Below, in pieces: positions 8,705-19,100 of a stretch of DNA of 64,000 bases (its first letter is position 1; every line of letters starts with the position of its first letter). The stretch spans positions 1-64,000 of the forward strand of contig MHBF01000078.1 of assembly GCA_001803225.1 (NCBI GenBank), given 5' to 3'. Below the pieces are notes generated by a model that saw only the letters and a list, made by a program, of their open reading frames with translations, had not been told where the DNA came from and searched no databases. The position numbers were made by a program, and so were the translations under genes. Source of the DNA: Lentisphaerae bacterium GWF2_44_16. GTDB taxonomy: Bacteria > Verrucomicrobiota > Lentisphaeria > Victivallales > GWF2-45-14.

Positions 8705-9698
8705 CAAGCAGAACCTCCCTTTTTTCCCGGAACGACTTAAAGGCCGCAAGTATTACCGCGACATCCCGCAAGCCGGTTTCTCCCGGATACGGGGAAGGCG
8801 CGTTTGCAATGATGGATTCCGCGAATGACGAATAGAGATTCTGGTATTCACCGCCGGCAAATTTGCTGTCTGCCGGAATTAGCTCCTCATGCCCGTCCGA
8901 ATGTACAAAGTTTATTTCGTCTTTAAGTGTCACATACCCTTTTTCGGTCATAATTCTGCAGAAATTCGGGTTGCTTTTTCCATGGTTATGGTATCCGCAC
9001 ATCATAATTACGCCGCATGCGTTGTTCTTGTATCTTATAAATATGCATGCATCGCCCTCCACCTGGATGTTCATTTTACCGGTATTTGCGCTGACAGAAT
9101 ATTCTTCATCGCCTGCAAGGAGCCTTAAGCGGGAAACCTTGTGCACTCCCACATTTAGCACCATGCCTCCAAATCCTTCAACAGGGTCAAATGCCCAGGG
9201 AGCCCTGGCGCTTGAAAAGTAATTGCGGTAGTTTGTATCAATCATATGGATTGTTTTTCCAAAGCGACGGCGCAGAAACTGATAAGTCAGATTAGTTTCG
9301 TTGAAACCTGAAGATTCGGACACGGCAAGTTTTACATTGTATTTTTTTGCAATGTCGATGATTTTTCTACATGCCGCCACAGAAATTCCCATCGGCTTTT
9401 CAACCAGAAGATGGCTTCCGAGCATCGCGGCCTTTTCAAGTCCCAGGTCATGGTACTTGTATGCAAGACAGTTGACGGTTATGTCCGGTTTTTCAGTTTC
9501 AAGCATTTCATCAAGGGACGTATAGTATCTGATGCCGTATTTTTCGGCAAAATCCTCCCCTTTCTTCTTCTCCACGATTCTGTTCCAGCATGCGCAAAAA
9601 TCAAGAACAGGGTTGTTTCTGATAGCCTCGGCATGTATATGGGCTATCACGCCTGTGCCTATGATTGCCGTCTTAAGTTTCTTGCCTTTAATATGCAT
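8685..9698 (-). CDS. Gfo/Idh/MocA-family NAD(P)-dependent oxidoreductase
   Basis: 337 residues. The N-terminal Rossmann fold has AIIGTGVIAHIHAEAI (GxGxxA variant), the EKP motif is in LLVEKPMGISV near residue 99, and the C-terminal alpha/beta domain has GGMVLNVGVHKVSRLRLLAG, where the GVH histidine is the usual catalytic-site residue. It would oxidise or reduce a sugar or cyclitol. The start ATG is preceded by AAAGG at a long spacing. Its 3' end overlaps the next isomerase gene. The GMVLNVGVHK pattern replaces the more usual GGG-DxGxH, so the dehydrogenase substrate is likely unusual. Confidence 0.88.
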   Translation of the reverse strand: MHIKGKKLKTAIIGTGVIAHIHAEAIRNNPVLDFCACWNRIVEKKKGEDFAEKYGIRYYTSLDEMLETEKPDITVNCLAYKYHDLGLEKAAMLGSHLLVEKPMGISVAACRKIIDIAKKYNVKLAVSESSGFNETNLTYQFLRRRFGKTIHMIDTNYRNYFSSARAPWAFDPVEGFGGMVLNVGVHKVSRLRLLAGDEEYSVSANTGKMNIQVEGDACIFIRYKNNACGVIMMCGYHNHGKSNPNFCRIMTEKGYVTLKDEINFVHSDGHEELIPADSKFAGGEYQNLYSSFAESIIANAPSPYPGETGLRDVAVILAAFKSFREKREVLLDEIINV

Positions 9699-9764
9699 TT
9701 GTTTAAAATACCTTTGTTTAAATCGCTGTGCTTTTTCATTGCCTCTTTCTTTTCAATGGGAAAA

Positions 9765-10412
9765 TTATTTGCGGCAATTTACATTCGGGCTTGAGGAAAA
9801 CTCAGGCTGCAATTGGAGCACGGCAGACAACGCCCCCGCGACAAATGCTGCTTGTGCCATGCGCACAGTTTCCGAAAAGTGAACATGGTCGCAATAAATG
9901 TTTGTACCAAGATTTACGGTAAACCTATAGAGATCGATTCGCGGTGTCTTATTCTCAAGCATCACCTTGTCGGCAATTGCATTATACTGCCGGACATCTT
10001 CCGCAAATCTCCGGTATCTCACTCCTGGAATGTTGTGTATGCTGTCAACGACCGGGGTCGTACGTATCCATATTTGTCCGCTTGAAACCTTGCCTGCGCA
10101 ATTCAATATGTGTTCCAGATTGGACTGGTAATCACCAGGTTCAACCTGTCTTGCTCCCGTCTCCAGATTTGTTTTTATGTCATGAAGCCCGCAGTTGATT
10201 ATGAGCCAGTCCCATTTCAAGCCGGCTTCGGCGCATTCGTCCAGATAGCTCAGAACCATGGAAGAATCGCCTCCATTGTTGTCCCGGACGGGAAGGCGTA
10301 ACCCGATTTCGTCACCTTTCCTCGAATATTCGGCAAAACCATCAAGGTATTGCTGCAAATATTTTCCGTAGTGCAGCGAAATACTGTCCCCTATTAAATG
10401 TATTTTTTGCAT
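9765..10412 (-). CDS. SGNH/GDSL-family hydrolase (probable carbohydrate esterase)
   Basis: 215 residues. Block I is IGDSISLHYG with nucleophile S10. Block III is INCGLHDIK, and the C-terminal catalytic DHVHFSE pair lies near residue 180. No signal peptide is seen, so the enzyme is probably cytoplasmic. SGNH esterases in pectin or xylan clusters remove acetyl or methyl esters, and the neighbouring PcRGLX-like gene makes rhamnogalacturonan acetylesterase-type activity a reasonable guess. An AAGGA site lies five bases before the ATG, and the gene follows the large secreted protein by 24 bases. Confidence 0.83.
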   Translation of the reverse strand: MQKIHLIGDSISLHYGKYLQQYLDGFAEYSRKGDEIGLRLPVRDNNGGDSSMVLSYLDECAEAGLKWDWLIINCGLHDIKTNLETGARQVEPGDYQSNLEHILNCAGKVSSGQIWIRTTPVVDSIHNIPGVRYRRFAEDVRQYNAIADKVMLENKTPRIDLYRFTVNLGTNIYCDHVHFSETVRMAQAAFVAGALSAVLQLQPEFSSSPNVNCRK

Positions 10413-10436
10413 TGTATTCCTTATTAAGCATCAAAC

Positions 10437-13400
10437 TCATTTGCCAAACGCTTCCGGTGAAGCTCCTAAAATGTCCGGTATGCCTTCCAGCGACATTCTG
10501 CTTGTGGTGCTGAACATCGCCCGTTCAAGTTTCCAAATACCGGCTCCTTTTCCTTTCAGTGTGAAAAGTGAGTTGGTATTTGAGGGGGCCCAATATACTT
10601 CGTCGGCGATTTCTCCGGATGGCGAATAAAGTACGGCGCCACCGTATCTGCCGGATTTTCTTGGACCGACTTTCACCTGAAATTCTTTTCCCTCGGGAAC
10701 CTTGAAATAAACAGTGCCGATGTTGGGGAAACCAAGCCGGTTCAGCAGAGTCAGCCTTGGAAGCGAACTGTCCACCAGTATTTCATGGTACAAAGTGTCA
10801 GACATTTTAACGATTACCCTGTATGTTCCGGTTGTCCCGTCCTTTGGTATTTTGTAAGTGTATGTTTTCGAGTAATACTCTTTCAGTTTTTCGTCCAGCA
10901 CAATTTTGCCGTCAGGTGAAATTACGCGGATATGACCAAAATGTTCCGGCGTAAAGCGGGGTTCTTCTGTCCTCATCTTGTTCTCAGTAGAATCCGGATA
11001 TCCCTCCCAGTTGCCAATAACCAGCCCTCTGGCGACACGTCCCATCCTGAAAGCCGCAACCCTCGATACTGATACTGTAAAGTCTCCGTCCTCTGTCTCA
11101 TCAATAAGCGCTTCGCCGGTGGATTTACCGGAGGCTTTCTCCGTAAGAGCGGATATTATCGGGAGGAACGGTTTCGAAAATGGTTCCTTCAGTCCCATGG
11201 ATTTCATGGACTTGAGAAAATGCGGCGCACACCAGAAGGTGGTCGGATCGCAGATGCGGTTTTGCATATAATAATAGAGATATCCAACATATTTTTTCAC
11301 ATATTCGTCCTTTCCCGTAATCTCGTACAGATCAGGAAGCACATCCAGTATCATTACCCTTCCGTCCTCATTGTAAAGGCTGTCCGAAGGGAGCTCTGAA
11401 TTGAGCGGGAAGGACACATTGTCAACCATGTTTTGCCCGGCGATTTTGAAGAGTTCCCGGGCAAGGGGGTCCCTCGTCGTCTCATAGTAATCCCGAATCG
11501 CCTCCAGGCAAACTGCCGGCTGGCCCAGCGTGTTTCCCAGCCTGGCCGTAGAAAAAGCATCACGCCAATAGGAGAAAAAATTCATTATTTTTGCGGAAGC
11601 CCGCAGGTATTCCGGTTTGCTTGAAATCATGTATGCGGAACATAGATTTTTCAGTGGCCATGCGTATTCTCTGGCAAGTACATGATCTTCCTTAAAATAT
11701 TTTGCAATGTGATATACTGTGGCGTCGGCGTGAAGAACCACACAATCACGAAGCCGTTCGTTACCGCTCAAAAGATACAGATATGCCGCCTCTGAATACC
11801 AGTCATGTCCGCCGCCGCCAGTCTGAAGATAAACCAGATTGCGTTCGGCAGTATTATTTTTTCCGGCGTGCTGAGTCGTGTGTGCATAGACTGCTCCCTG
11901 TTCCTTCTCTTTGTCGCGTCCCAGTCCAGGAGCGTGGCATGTGTCTATGTCTGCGTAATGCATGATGGACTGCCTGGCAAGGGAGAGATATTCCTTTTTG
12001 CCGGTTCTGACAAACTGGCGGAAAAGGGCCATTCCCACTGCGGTCTCAAGGTTCATCCACAGATCCGGATTGTCGGAAAAATAATCCCCGAAATCCCTCA
12101 ACCCGTATTGGTCTCCGAAGATTTTCGGCAGCACACTGAAATTTCTTATCCAGTTGTCTTTTGTCTTTTCAAACAGAGGAAACGAAACTTTGTCTTCTGC
12201 ATCCATTTTTCCGAAAACGCCGCTTGAGCAGAGCCACCCGGCGGGAGGCATCAGGAATGGTTCACTCAGAAAATCCAAAACCGTGTCTTTCTCGTCGAAC
12301 CCGAACATGAACTGCTGGGTCTTGGACATTCCATGATAGAAATTGTTTCTGGGTGTTCCATTACGGCAACTTTCTCTGCAACTGAGGTAAACGGCGAAAC
12401 TTTCCCCTGACAATGTTATTTTTTTAGGATTGTTCTGCCAGCATTCGAATATTCCGATGTTTGCCTTCATTAAGTCGTTTTCACTGGACATGAAACCGGA
12501 AAACTTTGTTCCGTTCCCAAGCGTTTCGGCGCCATTGCTGATGGTAAATGGATATTTAACACGCTGGTTCTCATAAATGGCCCCGTCTTGAAACAGCTGA
12601 ATCTCTTTTCCTTTAAAACTTCCTGACTGCGCGCCGTCGACCCCTAGCTGGTAGCGGCTATGCTTGCCGTCCCATGCCCCTTCGATGCTTATGTCCGGCA
12701 TTGGGTTGTCGGTGATGCCGGATTCGTTTACAAATGTAAATGTGCATCGTATGGACTTTGAACCCCGCATGAAATAAAACCGGGATGAAAAACTGTAGCC
12801 CGACTTGTTCCCGTCCAGGGCATAGATGCCGCTTACCTTGATGACACATGACAAAGGCCCGCTTTGTTCGATCTCAACGGTTTTTCCGGATATGGGGAAA
12901 CAGACATCATCTTTATTCCTCAGAACACTTTTGCAGCCTTCAGTTGAAAATACCCCTACTTTTTCGCCTTTTGCGTTGGTGAAACTCAGTTCGTCAAGTA
13001 ATTTTCCGCCGCTCTTGCTGAACTTGGCGGACAGTCCGCCGGCATCAACCAGTATTTTCCCGTCATCCTCGGCGCATATCGGTTTCCGGTCAGCAATTTT
13101 CGACTTGGCATTCTCTCCGTATGCCATGCCATAGGAGACCGCTCCAGTCAGATCGGCTGAAAATTCCAACTGGGCGACCCTGATTGAGCCGTCCGGCCAT
13201 AGTGATAGTATTTTTGTCTGCGCCGGGCATTCTTTCCCATTAGCCAGAACTTGCAGTTTGCCTATTTCGGTCAATACACCTTCAGGGAACGGAACTCCGG
13301 TTTTCATCGGGTAATTCCGGCTTTTCCCTGTTTCCAATGGTGAAAGAGCAAGAGTTCCCGATTTTGCATTGTCAAGAGTTTTTTTATCGCTGAAGACTTT

Positions 13401-14036
13401 TCCTTCAAAAATCATTTTTCTCTGTGCATGCTGGTTCTTGTCGCTTGTTGCACGGATGTTCCGTACCTGTATCTGCCCCTTCCGGTAAAAGCCTGAAGCT
13501 CCAAGGCGGCTGCTCATGGACTGGTTTACTTCAAGAGAGAGCTTTACAATATCAGGCTCGAAAACATTTATTTTCCCTTTTGTATTGCAATACATTTCGC
13601 TGGATGGAACTGTCAATGACTTCCACTGGCCCGTCCAGTTCAATGCCAGGGGCCTGCTGCTCCACACTGACCCATCCCTGCAGGTTGCGTGGAGAAAAAA
13701 CATGTGTCCGGAAGCCTCATTGTTCATGATTTCAAGATGGAAAACCGGATCAGGAATCTTTATTTCAACTGGCAGGTTTGCGGTATTTTTGCTGTTTCTC
13801 TCGCTAAATCCGTATGTTACGCGAGGAAACTGATAATTAAATGTCCAGGAATTGTCCGTATTACGGGTAAATTCGCTTTGGCAGTTTACTGGGGCTTTAA
13901 CACTCCACGGCTTGCTGCCTTCCTCCGCTCCAATTAACATTTCTGAAGGGTTTTCAATGGCAGATGCGGCAGTCAACATAAATATGCAGAGAACACCTGT
14001 GCAGCCCAATAATATAATCCTTACTTTTTTTCGCAT
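10437..14036 (-). CDS. Large secreted PcRGLX/YetA-like protein (putative exo-rhamnogalacturonan lyase)
   Basis: 1199 residues with a signal peptide (hydrophobic stretch 5-25, ending in ASA). After an N-terminal beta-domain, residues around 235-300 carry the PcRGLX/YetA N-terminal pattern: TGVPFPEGVL, a GKLQVLANGKE strand, then LSLWPDGSIRVAQLEF. A central beta-rich part and an (alpha/alpha) barrel follow (roughly 650-1000, with DNPDLWMNLETAVGMALF and GGGGHDWYSEAAYLYLL), then a C-terminal beta-sandwich. Family members are exo-acting rhamnogalacturonan lyases (PL26 type); the exact substrate here is inferred. AAGGGA precedes the ATG. The pseudopilin gene lies 209 bases upstream and the SGNH gene 24 bases downstream. 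Its length is well above the usual family size because of added beta-domains. Confidence 0.72.
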   Translation of the reverse strand: MRKKVRIILLGCTGVLCIFMLTAASAIENPSEMLIGAEEGSKPWSVKAPVNCQSEFTRNTDNSWTFNYQFPRVTYGFSERNSKNTANLPVEIKIPDPVFHLEIMNNEASGHMFFLHATCRDGSVWSSRPLALNWTGQWKSLTVPSSEMYCNTKGKINVFEPDIVKLSLEVNQSMSSRLGASGFYRKGQIQVRNIRATSDKNQHAQRKMIFEGKVFSDKKTLDNAKSGTLALSPLETGKSRNYPMKTGVPFPEGVLTEIGKLQVLANGKECPAQTKILSLWPDGSIRVAQLEFSADLTGAVSYGMAYGENAKSKIADRKPICAEDDGKILVDAGGLSAKFSKSGGKLLDELSFTNAKGEKVGVFSTEGCKSVLRNKDDVCFPISGKTVEIEQSGPLSCVIKVSGIYALDGNKSGYSFSSRFYFMRGSKSIRCTFTFVNESGITDNPMPDISIEGAWDGKHSRYQLGVDGAQSGSFKGKEIQLFQDGAIYENQRVKYPFTISNGAETLGNGTKFSGFMSSENDLMKANIGIFECWQNNPKKITLSGESFAVYLSCRESCRNGTPRNNFYHGMSKTQQFMFGFDEKDTVLDFLSEPFLMPPAGWLCSSGVFGKMDAEDKVSFPLFEKTKDNWIRNFSVLPKIFGDQYGLRDFGDYFSDNPDLWMNLETAVGMALFRQFVRTGKKEYLSLARQSIMHYADIDTCHAPGLGRDKEKEQGAVYAHTTQHAGKNNTAERNLVYLQTGGGGHDWYSEAAYLYLLSGNERLRDCVVLHADATVYHIAKYFKEDHVLAREYAWPLKNLCSAYMISSKPEYLRASAKIMNFFSYWRDAFSTARLGNTLGQPAVCLEAIRDYYETTRDPLARELFKIAGQNMVDNVSFPLNSELPSDSLYNEDGRVMILDVLPDLYEITGKDEYVKKYVGYLYYYMQNRICDPTTFWCAPHFLKSMKSMGLKEPFSKPFLPIISALTEKASGKSTGEALIDETEDGDFTVSVSRVAAFRMGRVARGLVIGNWEGYPDSTENKMRTEEPRFTPEHFGHIRVISPDGKIVLDEKLKEYYSKTYTYKIPKDGTTGTYRVIVKMSDTLYHEILVDSSLPRLTLLNRLGFPNIGTVYFKVPEGKEFQVKVGPRKSGRYGGAVLYSPSGEIADEVYWAPSNTNSLFTLKGKGAGIWKLERAMFSTTSRMSLEGIPDILGASPEAFGK

Positions 14037-14245
14037 TTGCCTATCCCTTCATGCCTTGTTTTGTTCAGAAAACTGGAAGTTTCCCGGATATGTTTATTCA
14101 TTTTTTATAAAATATTTTTTGACCTGAACGTCCGTATATGCGCGTGTGCTCTCCTTTTATAATTGTTTTCAAAACTCTCAAATGCCGAATGCTTATCACC
14201 GTCTTGCCCCTGCAGTTAGTTTTAGTTTTTTCACAATATCGTTCA

Positions 14246-14917
14246 TTATGGCAAAAGCGGGTTTACTTCTCTTGCTGTTACCCCGGTGGGTTTTTTCCTC
14301 CCGGAATGACCATCCATGTAAACCACATTTCCATAGCCATTATGAACATTTCCGAAACGTTCAAGTATATTTGACGTGTTGAAGGGATAGCCGTTATTGC
14401 CGGAATCCATGACCCAAAACGTTGTTGACGGGCGTGGAAAGCAAGCTTGAGTGAATTTCATAGGTACCAGCGCGGTGTAGGGGTCAGCGCAATGGTAATA
14501 AGTCATAGCATAATGACGTGCGCTGTTTGTAATGACGGTCCCGTCATTTCTCAAAAAACTTGGATAATTCCGGGAAGGACATTTAAGAACGCCGCTGTAC
14601 CGCGGGCCCAATTGTATTGTGTTCATGCCAAGGTAGTCCCGTTTAAATAAAGTCAGCTCGCCGCCGTCAAAACCGAGATTGCTGGTCGAATTGCCGTCAG
14701 AAAGCCTGGGTGAATTAGGCGAAGGTATATAACTGTTGAAATCAATTGTATATTCGTTGAACGCCTGTTGCACCTGTCTCAGTCGTGATGTGCAATTTAT
14801 GCTCTTGGCGCTGGCCTTTGCCAGATTAAGGCCCGGCAGCAATATAGAAACAAGCAATGCTATAATCGCTATCACAACGAGGAGTTCGACGAGAGTGAAG
14901 AACAGTTTTATTTTCAT
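14246..14917 (-). CDS. Prepilin-type pseudopilin with H-X9-DG motif
   Basis: 223 residues. A very short leader (MKIKLF) is followed by FTLVELLVVIAI, the type IV prepilin cleavage/methylation motif with glutamate at position 5 of the mature protein and a hydrophobic helix to about residue 30. Next comes the C-term SRLRQVQQAFNEY helix typical of these families. The C-terminus has HNGYGNVVYMDG, an exact H-X9-DG motif. These proteins are expected to be exported and processed by a prepilin peptidase; the function of the soluble domain is unknown. The start ATG overlaps the stop of the upstream GntR gene (ATGA) and is preceded by AGGAG, so the two are co-translated. Confidence 0.9.
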   Translation of the reverse strand: MKIKLFFTLVELLVVIAIIALLVSILLPGLNLAKASAKSINCTSRLRQVQQAFNEYTIDFNSYIPSPNSPRLSDGNSTSNLGFDGGELTLFKRDYLGMNTIQLGPRYSGVLKCPSRNYPSFLRNDGTVITNSARHYAMTYYHCADPYTALVPMKFTQACFPRPSTTFWVMDSGNNGYPFNTSNILERFGNVHNGYGNVVYMDGHSGRKKPTGVTAREVNPLLP

Positions 14918-16011
14918 TTTTTTCTCCTGTCCGCTACGCTGCCTTTATCTGTTATTTTGAACGGCGCTTTTATTTTCAATTGCGTATAAGTGTTTTTTTC
15001 TTTCCTGAGTTCTTCTATCCTTTGGTAAATAGCGTCAAAGAACACAGACAGATCATTTGATCCGCATGTCAGGGTTTTGCCTTCTTTTCCCGAAGTGGAA
15101 AAAACGCTGATGTCTGACGGGACATTCAATCCACGCTGTTTTAAAATATCAAGAATGTCCTCTTGCGGCGTTCCAGCGAGCATTACTGCGTCAAATTCAG
15201 TTCCGGCATTTAAAAGCTTTTCTATTTTTTCACTGTAAAATGCGCTGTGATTCCTGCCTTTCATCCCTGAAGGAAACTCCTCGACAATTATTTTGACGCC
15301 GGCATTCCTTGCCCTTTGCCGGGCCTCATCCAGAAATTCAGCGTTGAAATAATGTTTGAGATTGCCTATAAACATAACTATGCTTTTATGTCCGCTGTTT
15401 ATAAGATGTCCCGTGCAGTTCAACGCAAATGCCCTGTTGTCATCGACAATCTGATTGTATTCAATGTTGCTGAAGTTTTTGACCTTGAAATCGCCTATGA
15501 AGATTACGGGATAAGGCAATTGCAAAAGCTTTTGAACGATTTTTCTGTCGGCAGTTGAACACGCCACCAAGACACATTCAATACCGTGAGTGTCGGATAT
15601 TCTGGAAATCTCCGCGTCCAGCATGGCATCAGATGAAATATCCCTGGGTATTACCCTTGTCAGAAAAGTACAATTGTCCTTCAAATACGGCGGGCATGTT
15701 ATCTTAAAAAGTTCATGGAGATAATGATTGTCAGGATATACGTCATATGCCAGAAAATATATTCCTGTCGCGTTTACCGGATAATGCGTTGACTTTACAT
15801 ATATGCCTCTCCGCCCGTTCCTCTGAATTAAATTCTCCTTTTCCAGAAAATCATATGAAGTCTCGACCACCTGTCTGCTGACGGAAAAATTTTCAGCAAT
15901 CCGCCTTACAGTGTCCAGGCGTGAACCACCGGGAAGTTTTCCGGAAAGTATCCTGTCGCGAAAGAACTTCGCTATCTGAGAAGACTTTGGCGGAGCGGTT
16001 ACAATTTTCAT
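14914..16011 (-). CDS. GntR-family regulator with LacI-type sugar-binding domain
   Basis: About 365 residues. The N-terminal winged helix (residues 1-70) has the GntR pattern SQIAKFFRDRILSGKLPGG and FSVSRQVVETSYDFLEKENLI. The rest resembles the periplasmic-binding/LacI ligand domain (LINSGHKSIVMFIGNL, FDAVMLAGTPQEDIL, ISVFSTSG). This arrangement is known from AraR-like regulators of sugar use. The start at 16011 is supported by AAAGGATG eight bases upstream. It is first gene of the long minus-strand run and shares a 4-base overlap with the pseudopilin, so it probably controls the whole operon and itself. Confidence 0.87.
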   Translation of the reverse strand: MKIVTAPPKSSQIAKFFRDRILSGKLPGGSRLDTVRRIAENFSVSRQVVETSYDFLEKENLIQRNGRRGIYVKSTHYPVNATGIYFLAYDVYPDNHYLHELFKITCPPYLKDNCTFLTRVIPRDISSDAMLDAEISRISDTHGIECVLVACSTADRKIVQKLLQLPYPVIFIGDFKVKNFSNIEYNQIVDDNRAFALNCTGHLINSGHKSIVMFIGNLKHYFNAEFLDEARQRARNAGVKIIVEEFPSGMKGRNHSAFYSEKIEKLLNAGTEFDAVMLAGTPQEDILDILKQRGLNVPSDISVFSTSGKEGKTLTCGSNDLSVFFDAIYQRIEELRKEKNTYTQLKIKAPFKITDKGSVADRRKK

Positions 16012-16033
16012 GTTTTTGACATCCTTTGTAAAT

Positions 16034-16062
16034 ATTATATGACAAAAGATGACAAAGTGCAA
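16034..16062 (-). promoter_or_regulatory. Sigma-70-type promoter with direct-repeat operator for the GntR/PcRGLX operon
   Basis: On the minus strand TTGCAC (16057-16062) and TATAAT (16034-16039) are separated by exactly 17 bases. The spacer contains two copies of TTTGTCA (16050-16056 and 16040-16046), spaced exactly 10 bp, so one face of the helix between -35 and -10 would be covered. The downstream gene encodes a GntR-type regulator, so autoregulation is likely. Confidence 0.6.
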
Positions 16063-16140
16063 GCCTCTTTATGGAAAATAGGCTTTTTTTATTAAATCCA
16101 AGGCCGTTTTGCAAAATGAATAAGCTCTGTAAGGTATATA

Positions 16141-19100
16141 TTATCCCGCTACAGTTCCCGATGTTTTCTTTTTGCGGGCGCAGAATTCACGGAGACGTTC
16201 CATGCATACATAGAACACTGGTGTTACGTAAAGAGTAAGGAGCTGGGAAAATATCAGTCCTCCTACGAGCGTTATGCCGAGGGGCCTTCTGGCCTCGCCG
16301 CCTCCGCCCCATCCGATGGCGACGGGGATACCAGCCATAATGGCGGCGGCAGTTGTCATCATAATCGGTCTGAATCTTATAAGGCACGCCTCTATAATCG
16401 CTTCTTTCGCCGTTTTTCCTTCTTCCTTCTGCGCTTCGATGGCAAAGTCTATCATCATTATGCCGTTTTTCTTTACAATACCTACAAGCATTATTATGCC
16501 GATGTAAGCATAGAGAGAAAGCTCAGTATTGCAGACAAGCAGTGAAAGCAGCGCGCCAAGTCCCGCGAAGGGGAGGGCGGTAAGAATTGTTATCGGATGA
16601 ATGAAGCTTTCATAAAGTATCCCCAGCACAATGTAAATGACGAAAACAGTACAGATAAGAAGCAGCAGCATTCCTTTCATAGAACTTTGGAATGCCTGTG
16701 CCGTTCCCTGGAAAATAGCGCTTATGGAACTCGGCATTTCCGAATTGAATCTTTTTTCAATCGCCGAAACCGCCTGTCCCAGCGACGCGCCCGGTTTCAG
16801 ATTGAATGATATTGTGACTGACGGCAATTGTCCCGAATGGTTTACCGTGAGCGGGCCGGTGGCATATTTTATGTCCGCTATATCTGTAAGGGGCACAAGG
16901 TCTCCTTTCTGGGAGCGCACATATATTGTGGAGAGGGATTCCCTGTCCATCTTGAATTCCGCCTTTAATTCCAGCAGTACACTGTACTGGTCTTCAGCCG
17001 CGTAAATGGTGGAAATCTTACGGGGGCCGAAAGCGCTGTAAAGGGCGTTTTCAATCTGTGCTGCCGTAATATGAAGCATGGAAGCTTTTTCCCTGTTTAT
17101 TTCCAGATTGACCTGTGGATTTGATATTTGCAAATCGCTGTTCACATCTTCAATTTCGGGCATATTGGACATTTCTTTTTCTATTTTTTTTGAAAACTCA
17201 TATAGCGCTGCCGTATCGGAACTTTGAAGAGTGTATTGGTACTGGCCCTTGGTCATTCTGCCGCCGATTTGTATTGACGGCATGTTCTGAATGAAAACCC
17301 GGATGCCCGGAATTTCATAGAATTTTTTGCGCAAGTCCTGCAATATCTGGTCGGCCGAAAGTTTGCGTTCCGAACGCGGTTTCAATCTCATAAACATAAA
17401 ACCGGTATTCCCTGTCGAGCTAAGCCCTCCAACTCCTGCTCTGGACATGAAAGCTTCCACGTCCGGGTTGTTCTGTACCACAGCCGCTGCCGCCTGCTGG
17501 TGTTCTTTCATGGCATCGAAAGAAACGCCTTGCGCGCATTCAGTCTGGGCAAAAAGTGAATTTCTGTCTTCACTCGGCAGAAAACCTTTGGGTATGATAA
17601 CGAAAAGATATCCTGTCAGGATAAGAACAGCCACCAGAAACAGCATTACCGTTACCCAGCGTTGAATTGTCCATCTCAATGTCCAGTCATAAAACTTCAG
17701 ATATCCGGCGAGATGTTTTTTGTCCATGCCCTGGTCTCCCTCCAGTTCATGCACCTGGCTTGCTTTCAGAAAGCGGCTGGCCAGCATCGGTGTCAGGCTC
17801 AGAGAAACAATCCCCGAAACCAGCACTGAAACCGCTATCACAACGCCAAATTCACGGAAAAGACGTCCCACGACACCGCCCATGAAAAGCACAGGAATAA
17901 AAACGGCTGAAAGAGATATCGTCATTGAAAGAATCGTGAACGCTATTTCAGCGGAACCGTCAAGCGCGGCCTGATAAACGGATTTGCCCATTTCGACATG
18001 ACGGAAAATATTTTCAAGCATGACGATAGCGTCATCGACAACAAACCCGATGGAAAGGGTAAGGGCCATGAGAGACAGATTGTCAAGACTGTATCCCAGC
18101 AGGTACATCACAACAAAAGTGCCTATGATAGACATGGGCAGCGTCATGCTGGGAATGACTGTAGCCCTGAAGTTCCGGAGAAAAAGAAATATGACAAATA
18201 CCACCAGAAACAAGGTAAGTACCATAGTAAATTCAACATCGAAAACAGATTCCTTTATAGGTTCAGATCTGTCGAAAATAACCTCAAGCGAAATGGCCGC
18301 GGGCAACTGACTTCGCAGGACAGGGAGAAGTTTTTTGACTTCATCGGCTACTTCAACGGTGTTTGTTCCGGGCTGGCGCTGTACACCGAGGACAATGGCT
18401 GTCTGCTGTTTTTTACTTGTACAGTACCATGCCTGGGCCTTGTCCTCTTCCACGCTGTCGTAAACTTCCGCGATATCCCTCAGACGGATAGGCGCGTTAT
18501 CTCGATATGCCACGATTATCGGCTTGTAACGTTCCGCGTTGAAAAGCTGTCCGTCAGCCTGTATCGTGAAAGACTGATAACGCCCGTTCAGAGCGCCCGT
18601 TGGAAGATTGACGTTCGCGTTCTGAATAGCGGTTTGAACTTCGTCTATCCCGATCTGCCACGATGACATCAGCTTAGGGTCAAGCCTTATCCTTACCGCA
18701 TATTTCATTGAACCGAAAATCTGCACCTGCGCTACTCCTTTCAGGGTAGCCAGCCGCTGTGACATGAGGGTCTGCGCGTAATAATCCAGCTTTGACATGG
18801 GAAGGGTTTCGCTGAAAAGGGCAAGATATATAACAGGCTGGTCCCCTGGATTGACTTTCTTGTAACTCGGCGGGCTCGGCATGTCACTCGGCATCTGTTT
18901 CAGGGTCTGGGAGATTGCAGACTGCACATCCTGGGCAGCAGCGTCTATGCTCTTATCAAGGTTGAACTGTAACGTTATCAGGGTCGTGCCGAGAGCGCTT
19001 GTAGATGTCATCATGTCAAGACCGGAAATAGTGGAAAATTGTTTTTCCAGCGGCGTCGCCACTGCTGTGGCCATGGTTTCAGGGCTGGCCCCCGGAAGTC

